Shown here: piece by piece, positions 1-11,786 of the stretch
How positions within the stretch are numbered: position 1 is the stretch's first letter
How the letters are laid out: each line of letters starts with the position of its first letter
Assembly (NCBI GenBank): GCA_015956445.1
Contig: WIUZ02000001.1
Coordinates: forward strand, 2,046,001 to 2,110,000
DNA length: 64,000 bases
Source of the DNA: Thelephora terrestris
Taxonomy: Eukaryota; Basidiomycota; Agaricomycetes; Thelephorales; Thelephoraceae
Direction of reading: 5' to 3'
Notes under the pieces: generated by a model
The model's database searches: none
Told to the model about the DNA's origin: nothing
Seen by the model: the letters and a program-made list of their open reading frames with translations, nothing else
Program-made: the position numbers and the translations under genes

Positions 1-2103
1 GATCCTGAGGGTTCTTCGATTTCTACGGCTTCGGAACCATCGGGCTCATTCTCCGCGATTGTGGTCGACGATGCAGGGCTCTGAATGTTGAGATTCGGTG
101 GACGCTTGTAACCCTTCGAACCCTTAGATGGCGGCGCGAGAAGGTTTTCGTCGTCGCTGGGCGGAGCGGAGCGCGTGGCTGGTGAGTCGATAGTTCCCGC
201 TTTCTCATCACTCTCCCGATCGCTCTCGCTCTCGATACCCGTCGGAACGTCCACACGATGGTTTGGAGATGTAGGTGAGACTGGAGAAACGTTCCCTGGG
301 TTCGGTGACAGACGGCCATTAATGCTGTACGTGGGACTGAAGGGGGCTCTGTCGGAATGAGCCGAGATGGAGGAGTTACGGTTTGAGGCCGCAAGGGGCG
401 AAAGCCGCCCATTGAATTCAGAGCGCCCGGAGAAGCTTCGATGCAGGGGGGATGAGACTAACCCTGCGGCAGTGTCGGTACCGTTTTGAGGTAAATAATC
501 ACTGGCGCTATCTGAACGCATTGACGGGAGCGAATGCAAGGGACTATCAGATTGCGAAGTAGAAGCAGCACGTCCATTTCGCTGGAACGAGTCCACGGGA
601 CCTATGGAGTGGGGGAATCCTGAGGGAAGTGTTCCAGACCTCTCTGGGAATCCATACGGGGAAGGCAGTACGTCATTTTGGAATCCCTCGCGGAATGGTG
701 ACTGAAGACTGGGAGAATCGCGAGTGAGACTGTCCGAGGCGTATCTGGGGGAGTCCGAACGATTTGAATTGAGTGAAGTCACAGAAGACCTTCTCTGCGA
801 AGACTCCATGAAAACTGAAGGATCGAAAGCCATTGCAGGGTTTATCGACTGTCGTTTGGCAGCGCGCGATGTCGGGGGCTGTAGTGAACCACCCAAACCG
901 TTGGCGTTGGCGGAGTCTTTCATTAGTACATGTAGGGGGCGTACACCATCGTCACGACTCGTCCGCCGGCCAGAGTCCTCGGGAAGTGGAACAGTCTCCC
1001 CTGGGGGTCGATAAGATGATGGGGTATTGGCAGGCGGAGGTACCGAGTCGGACAGTGAGCGAGCTTGAAGAGATATAGACTGGGGTAACGGAGGAACAAT
1101 CGAGTCTTGAACGGGAATTCCTGCCCCTGATGACTGGGTCCTGTGCCTCGAGGGGGATCCCATTGGACGAGAACCGCCGGGTTTGGGTATTGGTTGGGAG
1201 GAGTTGACAGTGTCAAGGGGGGATAAAGAGCGGTCTACGGGAGAAGCTAAATTCCGCGGAAGGTTACGTGGACTATTGAAAGCTCCATTATGCTGTGGAG
1301 TATTAACGGAACTGCTGGGGTCCAAAGGTTGCTTGGAAGGAGTGGTTGGCAGCTCGGTAGAGGAAGCAGAAGTGAGGGCACTTGATTTCGACCGCAGTGA
1401 ATTATATGCGTCTGAACTGCCAGAGGGATACTGTGGCGTATGGAATGTTAGTCTGCGCTAGGAGTATCGCAGTTGAGATATTGAATACTGACTGAAGTGT
1501 TCAGATTTTGAGCTTCGCGTGACCGACCACTCCCGTTCGAACCGGTGGTGCCATTGGCGGCCCCTTGGGCTTGCGCCTGAGCTTGAGCAGCCTTTTTCTC
1601 CTGGTGCCGCCTCCTGCTCCGTGCCACCCGCTGATTGTGACAGTTCATACAGTATATGCCTTGGCTCGTCTTGGCGAATACAAGTTCGTCGATCCGATTT
1701 CTGCAAACCTTGCACTTGAAACAATGTGCGTGATAAGAGTCATCGCCAGTCATGATAGCTTCGTCAAGAATGGGAAGTTTGCAGACATTGCAGCAATATG
1801 AACAATTGGCACAGATGGGGGAACCGTCGGATAACAAGAGCAGGTTGGTATCTGCTGTGACTTTGTCGCCGCATTTAGCGCATTTGAAACAGTCAACATG
1901 GAAGAAGGATTGTCTATGAAAGGGACAGATGAGAGACTTATAGGAAATTGAGAGTAATTGACGGGTGACACATACCCAAAGGCAACGACCACGCCGCCCG
2001 TCTCGTTGACAACCGACAGACCACAACTGGGACAGGACCTATTCTCTGATATGAGGGAGGGGTCTGGTAAGATCGTGCTCGCCCGCTTGTTGAACTCCGT
2101 CAT
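1..2103 (-). CDS. LIM-domain protein, probable Rho GTPase-activating protein (Rga type), 3' part cut off by window edge
   Basis: Exons seen: 2103-1976, 1913-1493 and 1430-1 (introns 62 nt each, GTATGT...CATAG and GTCAGT...ACAG). The reading frame stays open to base 1, so the C-terminus lies outside the window. Two LIM zinc-binding modules follow each other: CPSCG, then HVDCFKCAKCG (split by the first intron), then CSYCCNVCK and HAHCFKCKVC. After them comes a Lys/Arg stretch and about 470 residues of Ser/Pro-rich low complexity. Two N-terminal LIM domains followed by a long disordered linker is the layout of fungal Rga1-type RhoGAPs, which act on Rho/Cdc42 in polarised growth; the GAP domain itself is not in view, so that role is inferred. 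The first in-frame ATG after a stop is at 2103. A proline-rich reading frame at about 2180-2350 could be an earlier exon joined by a 72-nt intron (5' end near 2184, GTCTCG...CCCAG). Confidence 0.8.
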
Positions 2104-2788
2104 CGAAGAAAACTGGGAGTTGATGTTGGGAAGCGCGCCCGGTGTTAGCGAGCTTGAGAGCGGGGATGGATCGGTTCACGAGACCCGAGCCGAGGGAAGA
2201 AGTAGGATCGTCTCAGGGTGAAAAAGCGCCTTTCCTGAAGATGTAGCTGAGGTAGGGGTGTAAGGAGTAGGTGGTGGTGGTGGTGGTGGTGGTGGTGGTG
2301 GTGGTGGTCGAGCCTGAAGAGGTTGATGCCGATATGGGGGTCGTCACTGGTGGTGGTTAGCAACACAGACGACCGCAGTTACTTGACCTCGTCGCTGACC
2401 AATAGCCGAAAAACCCGCATGATAGTCGTTGAGGCTAACAACCGGATCCACGGTGAAGAAATAGTCGACTGGGTGACCCACGCGTTCGCTCTACCCTCTT
2501 TGATTTCCTCCAATTCATCTCACTCAACCGGGCAAACACGTCACTCGATTAAATCGCACTTCCGCTCGGAGGCTGTTCTCTTTCGCCCCTCGGTCTCTCA
2601 TTGCGGACTTCAGCTCCTTACGCCCGTACTGCACGTTCTGAATGACTTTTATCTCCGAAGGGAAGCGGCCCTCAATCCATCTTCGGATGACGAACGTGTG
2701 ATCGCCGAACCTGAATCACCTGCCACGCGTCGTGGTCACGATTGAGCAACACAAGAGTTCACCAGAGCCACCTTCGTCGCTCTAGTCG
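2104..2788. other. Divergent intergenic region between LIM/RhoGAP-like gene and kinase-like gene
   Basis: Holds the GGT microsatellite and a minus-strand proline-rich frame that may be a 5' exon of the LIM gene. No convincing ATG could be linked to that frame. The rest should contain both promoters. A plus-strand open frame across 2323-2745 has no recognisable domain and is not supported. Confidence 0.4.
2270..2308. repeat. (GGT)13 trinucleotide microsatellite
   Basis: Thirteen perfect GGT units. On the minus strand this reads CCA and would encode a poly-proline run just upstream of the LIM gene start, in the same frame as a stretch resembling a proline-rich N-terminus. It may therefore be coding (upstream exon) or 5' UTR; the sequence alone does not decide. 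Confidence 0.95.
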
Positions 2789-3973
2789 ATGGCGTCAAGG
2801 CATATCAAGTCTTTTACGCTCACATCAAAGAAAAACTGGTGGCTAGGTCGGTTCCATCACCCTCGTCTGTTCCTAACGCACAGGAGATAACACTATCGCA
2901 CAGTTGAAGTCGACCCGGAAGAAGATCCCACTGGTAGCACCCATTCTTTTGGATCCGACCACACAGCAGTAGCAGAGAATACCAGCATCCATACCCATGC
3001 ACATTCCACAACTCATGGCCGATATACTCATCTCGCTACCCCCATTGCCTCACGAGGGGAGACCCCACCCCCATCACCGCCCGTATACAACCCCCCAAGA
3101 CACCCAAACTCTATCTTCTCCTTCCCAACCCCGACATCGTACTCTGCCCCTTCAAATCCCGTTGCCAATCTTTCACCGATAGCATTTGGCTCTGCCTCAG
3201 AGCTGTTCAAGTGCATAGTCAAGAAGCCGAACGTGGTGCAACTCGAGATCAACGGTGAAATGCAATCGAACGCGTACGACGTCACTACCCAGTTCCTCGC
3301 CGAGTTACGCGTTTACACTACCGTAACACGACATCGAAACATTGCCACATTCCTTGGGAGTCTAGAGAACGTGGGGATGGTATTGGAATACATCGATGGC
3401 AGGACCCTCTACGATGTTATCAAAGTTCGACCTCCGTTATCCCGATCCCAAAAAATCGATTATCATAACCAACTGCTGGACGGCCTAACCCATCTTCACT
3501 CTTTCGGACTCAGTCATGGAGACCTATCCCTCCTCAACGTTCAAGTGACAAATGTTTCTGATACCATCAAGCTCCTTGACTTTGGCCGCTCCGTTTCGTC
3601 CAGCTCTATCTATACTTCCCCAGACGCCGAACCTGTCGACCCGTTCAAGTTCCTCTCCCACTCTTCATCCGGACACAAGTTCCACATCACCGTAGAACAG
3701 ATCCATCCAGGAACACGACCCTTCTCTGCCCCGGAAATTCTTCGTGGTGAATGCAGAGACCATCGCTTGGCCGACGCATATAGCTTCGGTGTCATTTTGG
3801 TCTGTCTGGACAGATGCGAATCCGTCGACCTCAAGCCCTGGGAGCAGCGGAAAGATTTAATTCCAGCAGGATTCTTAGATGGTTGCGAGGTGTTTGCTGA
3901 GAGGTGTGGGCAGTATCTACGAAGGTGGAATCAGAGAAGACGGCTCATGAGGGAAGATTTATCCGACTTTTGA
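2789..3973 (+). CDS. Protein kinase-like protein
   Basis: Exons 2789-2846 and 2904-3973 (57-nt intron) give 375 residues. The first about 115 residues are low-complexity. The C-lobe of a protein kinase fold is clear: catalytic loop LSHGDLSLLNV (HGD in place of HRD, with the downstream Asn kept), magnesium loop LLDFGRS, and an APEIL segment, then ADAYSFGVILV. The glycine loop and the beta-3 lysine of the N-lobe are not obvious, so activity is uncertain. The start is chosen because ATG 2789 joins the kinase frame through a good GT-AG intron and the frame is closed upstream of 2891. It stands alone, divergent from the LIM gene. It could be a pseudokinase or a fungal-expanded kinase-like family; I cannot name a substrate. 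Confidence 0.7.
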
Positions 3974-6751
3974 TCCTACTCACGGGGTCTAGTGGCCGCT
4001 TCACAGGTTTTAGGGTGGGTCATCGGGGTTTGTTGGAACGGATGCCCACTATTGTAGAGTACTGTACCCTCTCTAGGCCTCGGTATATCTCGCACTTTCA
4101 TCATATGTTTAGCTTTTCATGTACTCGCAGATTTTGTAACAACACCACCAATTACAGGCGTACAGCAATCACAATCGCCCCCCCCTCCCCGGCCTCAGAA
4201 CTACTGGTGATAATCAATGGTACTCAACCCGCCACACGACGGATTAGTTTGGACGTCCGAAGAACGTTTTCCTCATGGATGCGCCCGGCGATAAGATCGA
4301 AGATCCCAGGCGTCCAATGAGCTACCCGCTCATGGATATCCGTTACTACGGATGTCGACGGGCCTTGCTAAGCTACCTTGAGAAGTTCGGCTCGTCTCGG
4401 AAGACTTCTCTGTGGATGATTCGGTGACCAATGGCCGTTGGACCTCCCTTAACTCGATCCTCTGGCCAACAAACTGGCTGATGCGGATAGCTTCGCCAAC
4501 CCACGCCACCAACGAAAACAAGAAGCAGCCTCTCAAAGCTCTGTCACCGTTGACTTCGATCAACAGCTGGGGTGACGACACGCGGCACTCCAGGATTCTT
4601 ATCAGACAGCGGTCCAAACTTCCTTTTCCAGGTGCGTCATTGTGCGAATGGCTGGTCCCCTCATTTCCAGCATATACACGCCCATAATAAATTTGTTAGC
4701 TTGGTCGCCACTTACTCGACAAGCGCGCAAAAGACCGGTCGAGATGCTTGTATGCCACAGGGTACTGCATCCTCTTGCTAAGTCATAACTTGGAGTGAAG
4801 ATGATCTGGGCCACTTTCGATCGCCGTGACAGGGTCCAGCATCTATCGCCGACGAATCCTTGTGCCCACACAGACTGATTGGAAGACCAAAAACTGTTCA
4901 ATTCGTGAACTTCATTGTGGAAATATCCACCTGGCTCCTGCCACTCTTCTGCGGCCCTGGGCCCAAAAGGCCTAGGATTGAACAGTCAATCCTCCAGAAG
5001 TCGCAAGACTCTGCATGCGGAACCCCCTCTTCCTGCCCTGTCGATTTTAAAAACCGATAAGACTCCGTCTTTAGGGGAAGGGCCGATTGCTCAGGATCTC
5101 TTTCGTGTTCCGGAACCCATGGAAGTGATGGCGTCTGATTGTCGCAGCGGTTGTTACGGACCCGAGTCTAGCGACCCCGAAAGACGCTGGATGAGGATAG
5201 GGATACGCCCCAGGTCTTTCGAAACTTGGAAGAGAAAGGTGACTTCCATGACCACGTCGATAAGACAACCCGCAGTCAATGAGCTCAACAGACTGGGGAT
5301 AGCGGGAATTGTTGTAAATATGAGGATGAGGCTTGGAAATGCAGCGGGTGACAGTTCTTCCCCAGACAGGCTGATGTGGAGAATGCGGCCAGAATTCCGG
5401 AGGTTCTTCACTCCCAAGGCTCCGCCAGCGGGTTGGAGATTGGGTGTGATCCTCCCTGGCGTGAGCAACAGCGTTCACCGGCACCAGTGACAGGGGACGG
5501 GGGTGTGATTCGGTTTGGAAGATGGCTTCGTCGGTTTGCCGACCTTCGAGAAACAGAGCAAAAATCGAATGTAGGGGAGATCTGAACGAAGGTCTGGCAC
5601 CTTTTCTGAGACTTCGACGAAGCACCCGCATCCCTTGTACAGATTCACCAGACGGTCTAGAGCCCCATCCTGGAAGTGATTGTGGTGATCAAACCGGGTG
5701 AAGCCGAGACTAAGTATTGTAACAGCGGCATCTCGTCGCGATCCGTCGGAACTCAAAAGCCAAACCAATGACTTCTTTTGATCGCTGAGCACGCCGAAGA
5801 AGATTCTCGCAGCCTCCCCAGACCACCTTCCATATTATTCTAGCTTCCCCGTACGGAAGGTTTGGTTCTGCTTACTCCCACGCAAAAAGTCCCGCACATC
5901 GCCACGCTATTAGAACTTGCCTACTCTGCCGTAAAATCCCGGAGAGTTGCCCAGCTAGCACACGCCGGCGTCAGCTTTGGCATAGTAGGCTCACACGATC
6001 TCAATACAGTCAAGACCTGGAAGCAAACGGGTGCCGGGCTGACGTCCATTATCAAACGCCACTGAATGGCTTCCACAAGGCCAACTACCGGAGTTTGAGG
6101 GGAAAAGGCTTGGTTCCGCGCCGCATACTGTAAGCTTTTTTTTATCAACGGCGCGATCCAATGGTCATTGACGGTGAGAACCAGCCAAGTCCTTGCCACC
6201 GTGTTACGAAACGGAAGGTGATGAACCACCGTTTTGCAACTTCTGCTACCTTGCTCCCGCACCGTTTTCCACCGACGCAAGATTTACGGATTCCAGATCA
6301 ACAAGACCAATGCGACCGTGTCCATTGTTGCGGCTCCGAGCAATTCATCTACACTACTGTTACGATACTCGTAATGACAGTGAGTGATCCCTTTATTGTC
6401 GTCCTGGGCGGGCTAGAAATCTGAGGCGTTTACTCAATTGTGCGGCAACGGAACCTCGGGGTACCGAAAAAGGGCCTGTCATCTTCGGCTGAAGTTGCTT
6501 GCAAAAATTCACTCCCGCTGTTCCTTTCTATCAGGGGTTTCAGGGCCATCTTCCAGGTCAACTGTCATTCCGTTATCAGTTCTTGCCACCATGAGCTCAG
6601 TGGGGTATTTTGCCCATCGGCCCCAGGCCTCGTTGCTTATAAGTGGTCCGTCAGTTGATTCAGCAGGGCAAAGTATTTCCCTCCGTCCACGTACTTCACC
6701 TGCTCTCTTCGTCAGTGTCAAAGTGCGTGCTGGATATTCCACAAATCTTGC
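3974..6751. other. Gene-poor stretch
   Basis: About 2.8 kb with many short overlapping open frames on both strands but none that can be joined into a convincing gene. On the minus strand at about 5150-5850 there are two hydrophobic, DUF6534-like segments (for example LTAGCLIDVVMEVTFLFQ) in frames that do not connect cleanly; these may be a decayed membrane-protein gene. I see no tRNA, terminal repeats or transposase motif. Confidence 0.4.
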
Positions 6752-8172
6752 ATGTCCTACGATACAATCATCAGCGCTGTTGTCCATCTCCTGGGCGTCT
6801 CTGTCGTCAGCCACCTGATCTCTCGCAGGGTGCTCGTCGATGGGGTACAATGTTCTCTGAGGCGAACATCATGGCCACGGCTGTGTGTGTTAATTGTTTT
6901 CCTCGACTCATACCTCTTCCTTTTCACCACCGGCATCTTGATCCTTGGTATTGGAATGGCTACCAGCAATGCGGCCTGCTCACTCGGTATATACCTTTGC
7001 ATCGTGTTCTATGGGACCTCAAAACTGTTCATATATCTCTTCCTGAGTAAGTCGTTTCCGTCGTTGGGGATGATGACTGTGATGCTATCTGTTTCTTCCA
7101 GTCGAACGCGTGTACGTCGTTTGGCGTCCAACTCCCACAACCCCACGATCGCGTTCCAGGGTGTACGTAGTGTGCATGGCTCTCCTTACTCTCTACCTGG
7201 GTGTCGCAGGTGTTATGTTTTATGGTAACAGTTTGAAGCACTACTGCTCGGGATTGTCATCTGACTGATTGCTCCAGGTAACATATCTGCAATACGCGAG
7301 GGTATTTGTTATATTGGTCTCAAGTTTGTCGCCTCCGCCCCTCTCTTGGCTTACGATCTGTAGGTCCCTTTTGAGATTATTTAATTGCGAATCCTCACAC
7401 CCGCAGTTTTATTACTTTGCTTTTAACGACACTGTTCCTGTGGCCACTGCTGCGCGGGCGTTTCCGCAATAATACCATAAAGCGGCTTGCAGTCAGGACA
7501 CTCATGTGCGTATAATTTACCTCATGCTGAGTGCGCTAATGCGGCTCCCATTACTTAGTTCATCCTTTATTGCCTTGGCCACATCTTGCGTCAATGTTCT
7601 CGTCTTGATCATGATGCACGGACGTCAGCTTGGATGGGTATGCCTAGGAAGTTGTAGTGCAGACGTAAGTTTTAGTTGTCGGGCTGACTGATCATCAACT
7701 TGTGGGATAAGACCGATCAACTGATTTCCCACAGGTTGTGGTGAACGCCTTGGCCTTATTCTGGGTGACGGATTCCATATCGGAACGATCGGCTGCAGGC
7801 CCTCGTTCAGGGGCTGGCACCCTAGATCATCCCGTTTACGAAATGTCATCGGAGAGGTCGCACAAAGATACTGGCGAATCTACCGAAGAAATGGTCCCGA
7901 CAAACCACCGGCGGTCACGTCAATCATGGTCACCGTTGGTGGCCCTTGACCGGACCTTTAGAGTCTTGTTTGTTCGGGAGCCAGCACCACGCGAGACCGA
8001 CACAGTAGATGTTGAGGTAAGTTTCCATTTCGATAAGCCCCTCGTACAATCACGAAGGTCGAGAGTTTAGATTGCGGTGCACACGGAGACAAACGTCGAC
8101 ATTTCTTCTCTTCATGAATCACCCCATCTCTACACCAAGAAAGGAAAAGCCAAAACCTTTCAGTTTACCTAG
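6752..8172 (+). CDS. Seven-transmembrane basidiomycete membrane protein, copy A
   Basis: Seven exons: 6752-7046, 7102-7224, 7278-7359, 7407-7505, 7559-7664, 7735-8016, 8071-8172; 362 residues. Seven hydrophobic segments are visible, including GILILGIGM in TM2, the TM3 end SKLFIYLFLIERVYVVW, TTLFLWPLLRG in TM5, and the pre-TM7 motif GRQLGWVCLGSC. The last about 110 residues are a Ser/Arg-rich cytoplasmic tail. This layout and motif set match an uncharacterised family I associate with Agaricomycetes that looks GPCR-like; the ligand and function are unknown. The frame is intact through all seven exons. Copy B (8717-10076) is a tandem paralogue in the same orientation. Exons 4 and 5 are split here by a 53-nt intron (7506-7558) that copy B lacks. 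The start is the first ATG before TM1; a further upstream exon cannot be excluded. Confidence 0.8.
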
Positions 8173-8716
8173 GCTAGAGCGTGCATCTGAAGCGAATGTA
8201 TGTAGATGGTCGAATCAGCATCTTGTGCCACAGCATCCGGCGTGTCCGCTCTCCGATGAATAAGCAAGAGCCGAGAATGGTGGGAGGAGGGGTGCATTCG
8301 CTCGGAAACAATCATCGTAGAACTCTTATTCCGCGTGGCTCTTGTGCGGGCGGCGCCTCGACCAAGGCTGACCTGCGGGAACCGGTCTCAAGAGCCCCGG
8401 TTTGGTTGTGGCTGCATGTGCCACTTATCCGCAGATACCTTGGGCGTCTCAGCGCTTGGTATTGAGCCTGGCGAAAAATTTCTTCCGATGAATTGATCCA
8501 ATCTCGTCCCCTGACGCGACGAAATGTTTGCTGATGCCCCATTCAGCTCCTTTACGACAATTCGCCCTGAGTTGAGCATATCTGGATCAATCAGCGCGAG
8601 GCAGAACACACGGCCGGGCTTTGAGGGTTACAGCCGCGGTCGTTGATTTATAAACCTTGGGGACAAAAGTCTCTCTAGTCTCGCCCTCCCGTACTTGTCT
8701 CGTATTCCAGAAACCC
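8173..8716. other. Spacer between the two 7TM paralogues
   Basis: 544 bp with no supported gene. It should hold the terminator of copy A and the promoter of copy B. No repeat of the upstream region of copy A is evident by eye. Confidence 0.5.
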
Positions 8717-10076
8717 ATGGAACGGTCCAGTGCAATTGTGTTCCCAAATGTGGGAACGAGCGTCCTGAGCGCAACAATACACCTTGTGGGTGTAACCGTC
8801 CTTGCGCATCTCATCTCCAGGCGGACGGCACTGCGGGGTACCTCGACACTGAGGGACGTTTCCTGGCCCTGGATATGCGTTCTTTTGATCTTTATCGACT
8901 CCTGGTTATTTATTTTTTCCTCTGGTATTCTGATTCTTGGTTCCGGGCTGGAGAGAAACGATGTCAGCTGTTCTATGGGGATCCTCCTCTGCATTATCTT
9001 TTATGGATCATCTAAGATGCTCATCTACGCTTTCTTATGTACGCCTTCCCTTCCGCGTGCCATCCCAGATCACGTCGCTGAGCCACACACAGCGGAGCGG
9101 GTTCACGTAGTTTGGCGACCCTCTCCTCAGTCACGACGACTGCAATGCAAGGCATACGTCGCGTGTGTCGCCGCCCTTTCCGGATACTTGGGGGTCGTTG
9201 CGGCCCTGTTTTACGGTAGGTTTTCGTGACTTGGGAACAGGATGTATGCCTCACTAGATTCTAGGCAGGATCTCCGATCTTGTCGGAGACGAGCATGTAG
9301 TATGCTACATCGGTCTGAAGAAGCCAGCCAGCATCACGCTATTGACCTACGATTTGCAAGTCCTCTTCACTCACCGTTCATCTCGCCGCTCACTGGTCAA
9401 ATAGCTTCGTCAACGCCTTTCTCACCGGGATGTTCCTGTGGCCGGTGGTGCGTAGCTCATTTCGGAACACCCGAGTTCAGCGTCTCGCAATACGGACTCT
9501 ATGGTCTGCCCTCATCGCACTCACCACGTCCTGTGTGAACATCCTGATATTGACGTTGATGCACGGCCGCCAACTCGGTTGGGTCTGCCTCGGAAGCTGT
9601 GGGACTGATGTTAGCTCATCTATTCAGTGGATTTGAAATAATTTACTCACCGGCACGTCGCAGGTCATCGTAAACGCCTTGGTGATGTATTGGGTTACAT
9701 CGAGGTATTCGGACCACCACGACGTGACGCCAACGGCCCCAGGCCTCGGTTCACCGTCGAAGACGGAAGATCCTGAGCAAACCCCCACAGAACCTCAGAG
9801 GGGCTCCAAGTTCTTATTTCAGCTGGGACGCTCAAGGCAAAATTCCCCAGTCGAGGTCAAGAGCATGCAGGTGAACTCTATCAAAGATTTTCTGCCAAGA
9901 TCAGGCACATTAAGCCGTCCTTCCCACAGATCACGGTCACCACCGAACGGATCGAGGAAAACGGCGAGGTTTCGATTGATGAATCGGAGTATGAGCTGCA
10001 AAAAGTGCATTCCGTTTTACGAAAGGGCTCCAGCGAAATCCGAGAGGAAAACCCTCCCCCCAACTCCCATAGCTAG
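8717..10076 (+). CDS. Seven-transmembrane basidiomycete membrane protein, copy B
   Basis: Exons 8717-9038, 9093-9215, 9265-9355, 9405-9609, 9664-9870, 9930-10076; 364 residues. It is clearly paralogous to copy A along its length: GILILGSGL, SKMLIYAFL, SERVHVVWRP, GMFLWPVVRS, and GRQLGWVCLGSCGTDV before TM7. The third intron begins GCAAGT (GC-AG type) at 9356. The last intron (9871-9929) is inferred because splicing it yields a tail that lines up with that of copy A and ends at TAG 10076; reading through instead would give a different end at 10131. Exon 4 is uninterrupted where copy A has an extra intron. Expression and function are unknown; the tandem suggests a local duplication of a sensor-like protein. 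Confidence 0.8.
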
Positions 10077-11786
10077 ACCACTGCCCATCATACCTTCGGG
10101 GCGTCCACTCCTTCGATCATATAATCTATAGATATTGGAAACATAAGTTCGTGATTGGGGACACCACAATCCACTGATACCGCTATCTTGTCAGCAAGAA
10201 CAATCTGGGAACAATACAGACCCTGGTCGGGGACTATCCCAGTTTCAACCACACGCTACTCACCTCATCTCAATTGAACCTTGGCAACCATGCTACGCTC
10301 AAATGCACCCGGGGGGTAACTCTTGCCCTTGAGTGGTCACATGCCGCAATCCGGCGCCCGCTTGTGTGCACTGAACGTTGACGCTCGCGGCTGTGGAATG
10401 AATTGTGATCCGCATGAAGAGAATGGAATCCCACCCTGTCTCCGCTGCCCAATTGTGTCAGTCGAGCGTAAACGCGGTTTCGTTGTTTCGGTTTTGCCGT
10501 TTCTCTCGGAAAATCTGCTGGAGATCATGGTGGGAGAGTGACCTCGCGGGTACTCATTGGGATCTGGGCTGAAGGCCTGAGGCCTGAGCTACGTCGAAGG
10601 ACCGGTATAGCCCTAAATGTGATGTATGATTGAGCAATCTTCCAAAATCCTATGATTACGATGGAAAGGGTGGCTTTACCGTGCCGGAAATTTCTCACTT
10701 GTAGTTACGCTGCATGGTAGGCTTTCCGGTTCGAGTCAAACCGGTAGACAAATTAAGTCTCGTGTGTTTTACGATTTCTGTTGCCAACAACTGTAGGCTT
10801 GGACCGGTAAGACCGGTGTTGCTTGCAGTCCACGCACGACCCTGTTAATATCTCTTACAGTTGACCGGTGTTAGCTTTTCCGCGGCGCTGGCGCCTTGAC
10901 TCCTTTTCGTCTCTGTTGCCTGGACAACTAAGGTTGGCGGGTTTTCGGCACTTGAGTGAACCCTCATGGATATCGTTGGATGGGGTTCCCAAGGCCGCAC
11001 CATGGACGAGTGAGCAGTTGCCCAGTTGTTATGAGGGAATCTGGCAGGAGCCATCCACTTTCGAGTTGTGCATATCATCACCACACGGCGCATTTTGTTT
11101 TGCTCTGCGAAATTGGTTCAGCTTGCGCAGGGCGCAAAGTAGACTGGGACCACCACATACCTCGGGGCTCAGGCCTACCGATTGATGGTGTCGTCCCAAC
11201 GCTTGATCTCGGACGTTTAAACTCTAAGTTTGATTAACGCAACGACGTTGGAGGACAAGCCTCGCCCATTAATCGAGCCGTAGCAAGGCGGGCATTGTCA
11301 CCCAAGGGTAAACACATGCGAGGCGAACCCTTCGAGCCCGGGCCCTTTTCTTGGACATATGCGTCGTTGAAACTGATAGCATCGTGAATGGCTTGGGGGG
11401 TTTGTATATTCGTAGCACCCGTCCTAAGGTCGTAGTGCTCGGCCCCGTTGATTCCCGCCCACCCAAAGTATCTTGTCATTGAAAAACGTAGAAGAACAGG
11501 GGGAAATTACTGTGAATTACCCTGGATGTTCAGAGAGAGGTTGCTTGTGAGGTTTTGTGTAAACGTTCCGGTGCCGCAGCGCCTTTGATGAAAACGTGTT
11601 ACAGATCGTGGTCGTGCTTTTGGACCGGCTCCCTATTGTCCTCGGAGTGGCCACGGCGGTTTCCTCTTGTCCCTTGAAGTCCACACGGTTCGCACGGCCC
11701 CATCCAGGTTTTGCTTTATTTCGTGACTGCCTCCAACATTCCCCTTCCCACCCAATACCCACCACCGTCCACATTGCTCTCCTGAC
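10077..11786. other. Intergenic region between 7TM copy B and ELL
   Basis: 1.7 kb without a supported gene. A minus-strand open frame at 11234-11479 (81 codons from ATG) has balanced composition and reads like protein (for example GAEHYDLRTGATNIQ) but cannot be extended or assigned. The region just before 11787 is pyrimidine-rich, as expected for a fungal promoter. Confidence 0.4.

Noticed and set aside
2323-2745. 140-codon plus-strand open frame before the kinase-like gene
   Set aside because: No domain, no splice link to the kinase frame, and it begins across the microsatellite-flanking promoter region.
6752-10076. 7TM copies as decayed genes
   Set aside because: At first sight their frames look broken, but all breaks coincide with short introns and both copies are intact.
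9664-10131. Longer C-terminus for 7TM copy B ending at 10131
   Set aside because: Splicing the 59-nt intron at 9871-9929 gives a tail that lines up with copy A; the read-through tail does not.
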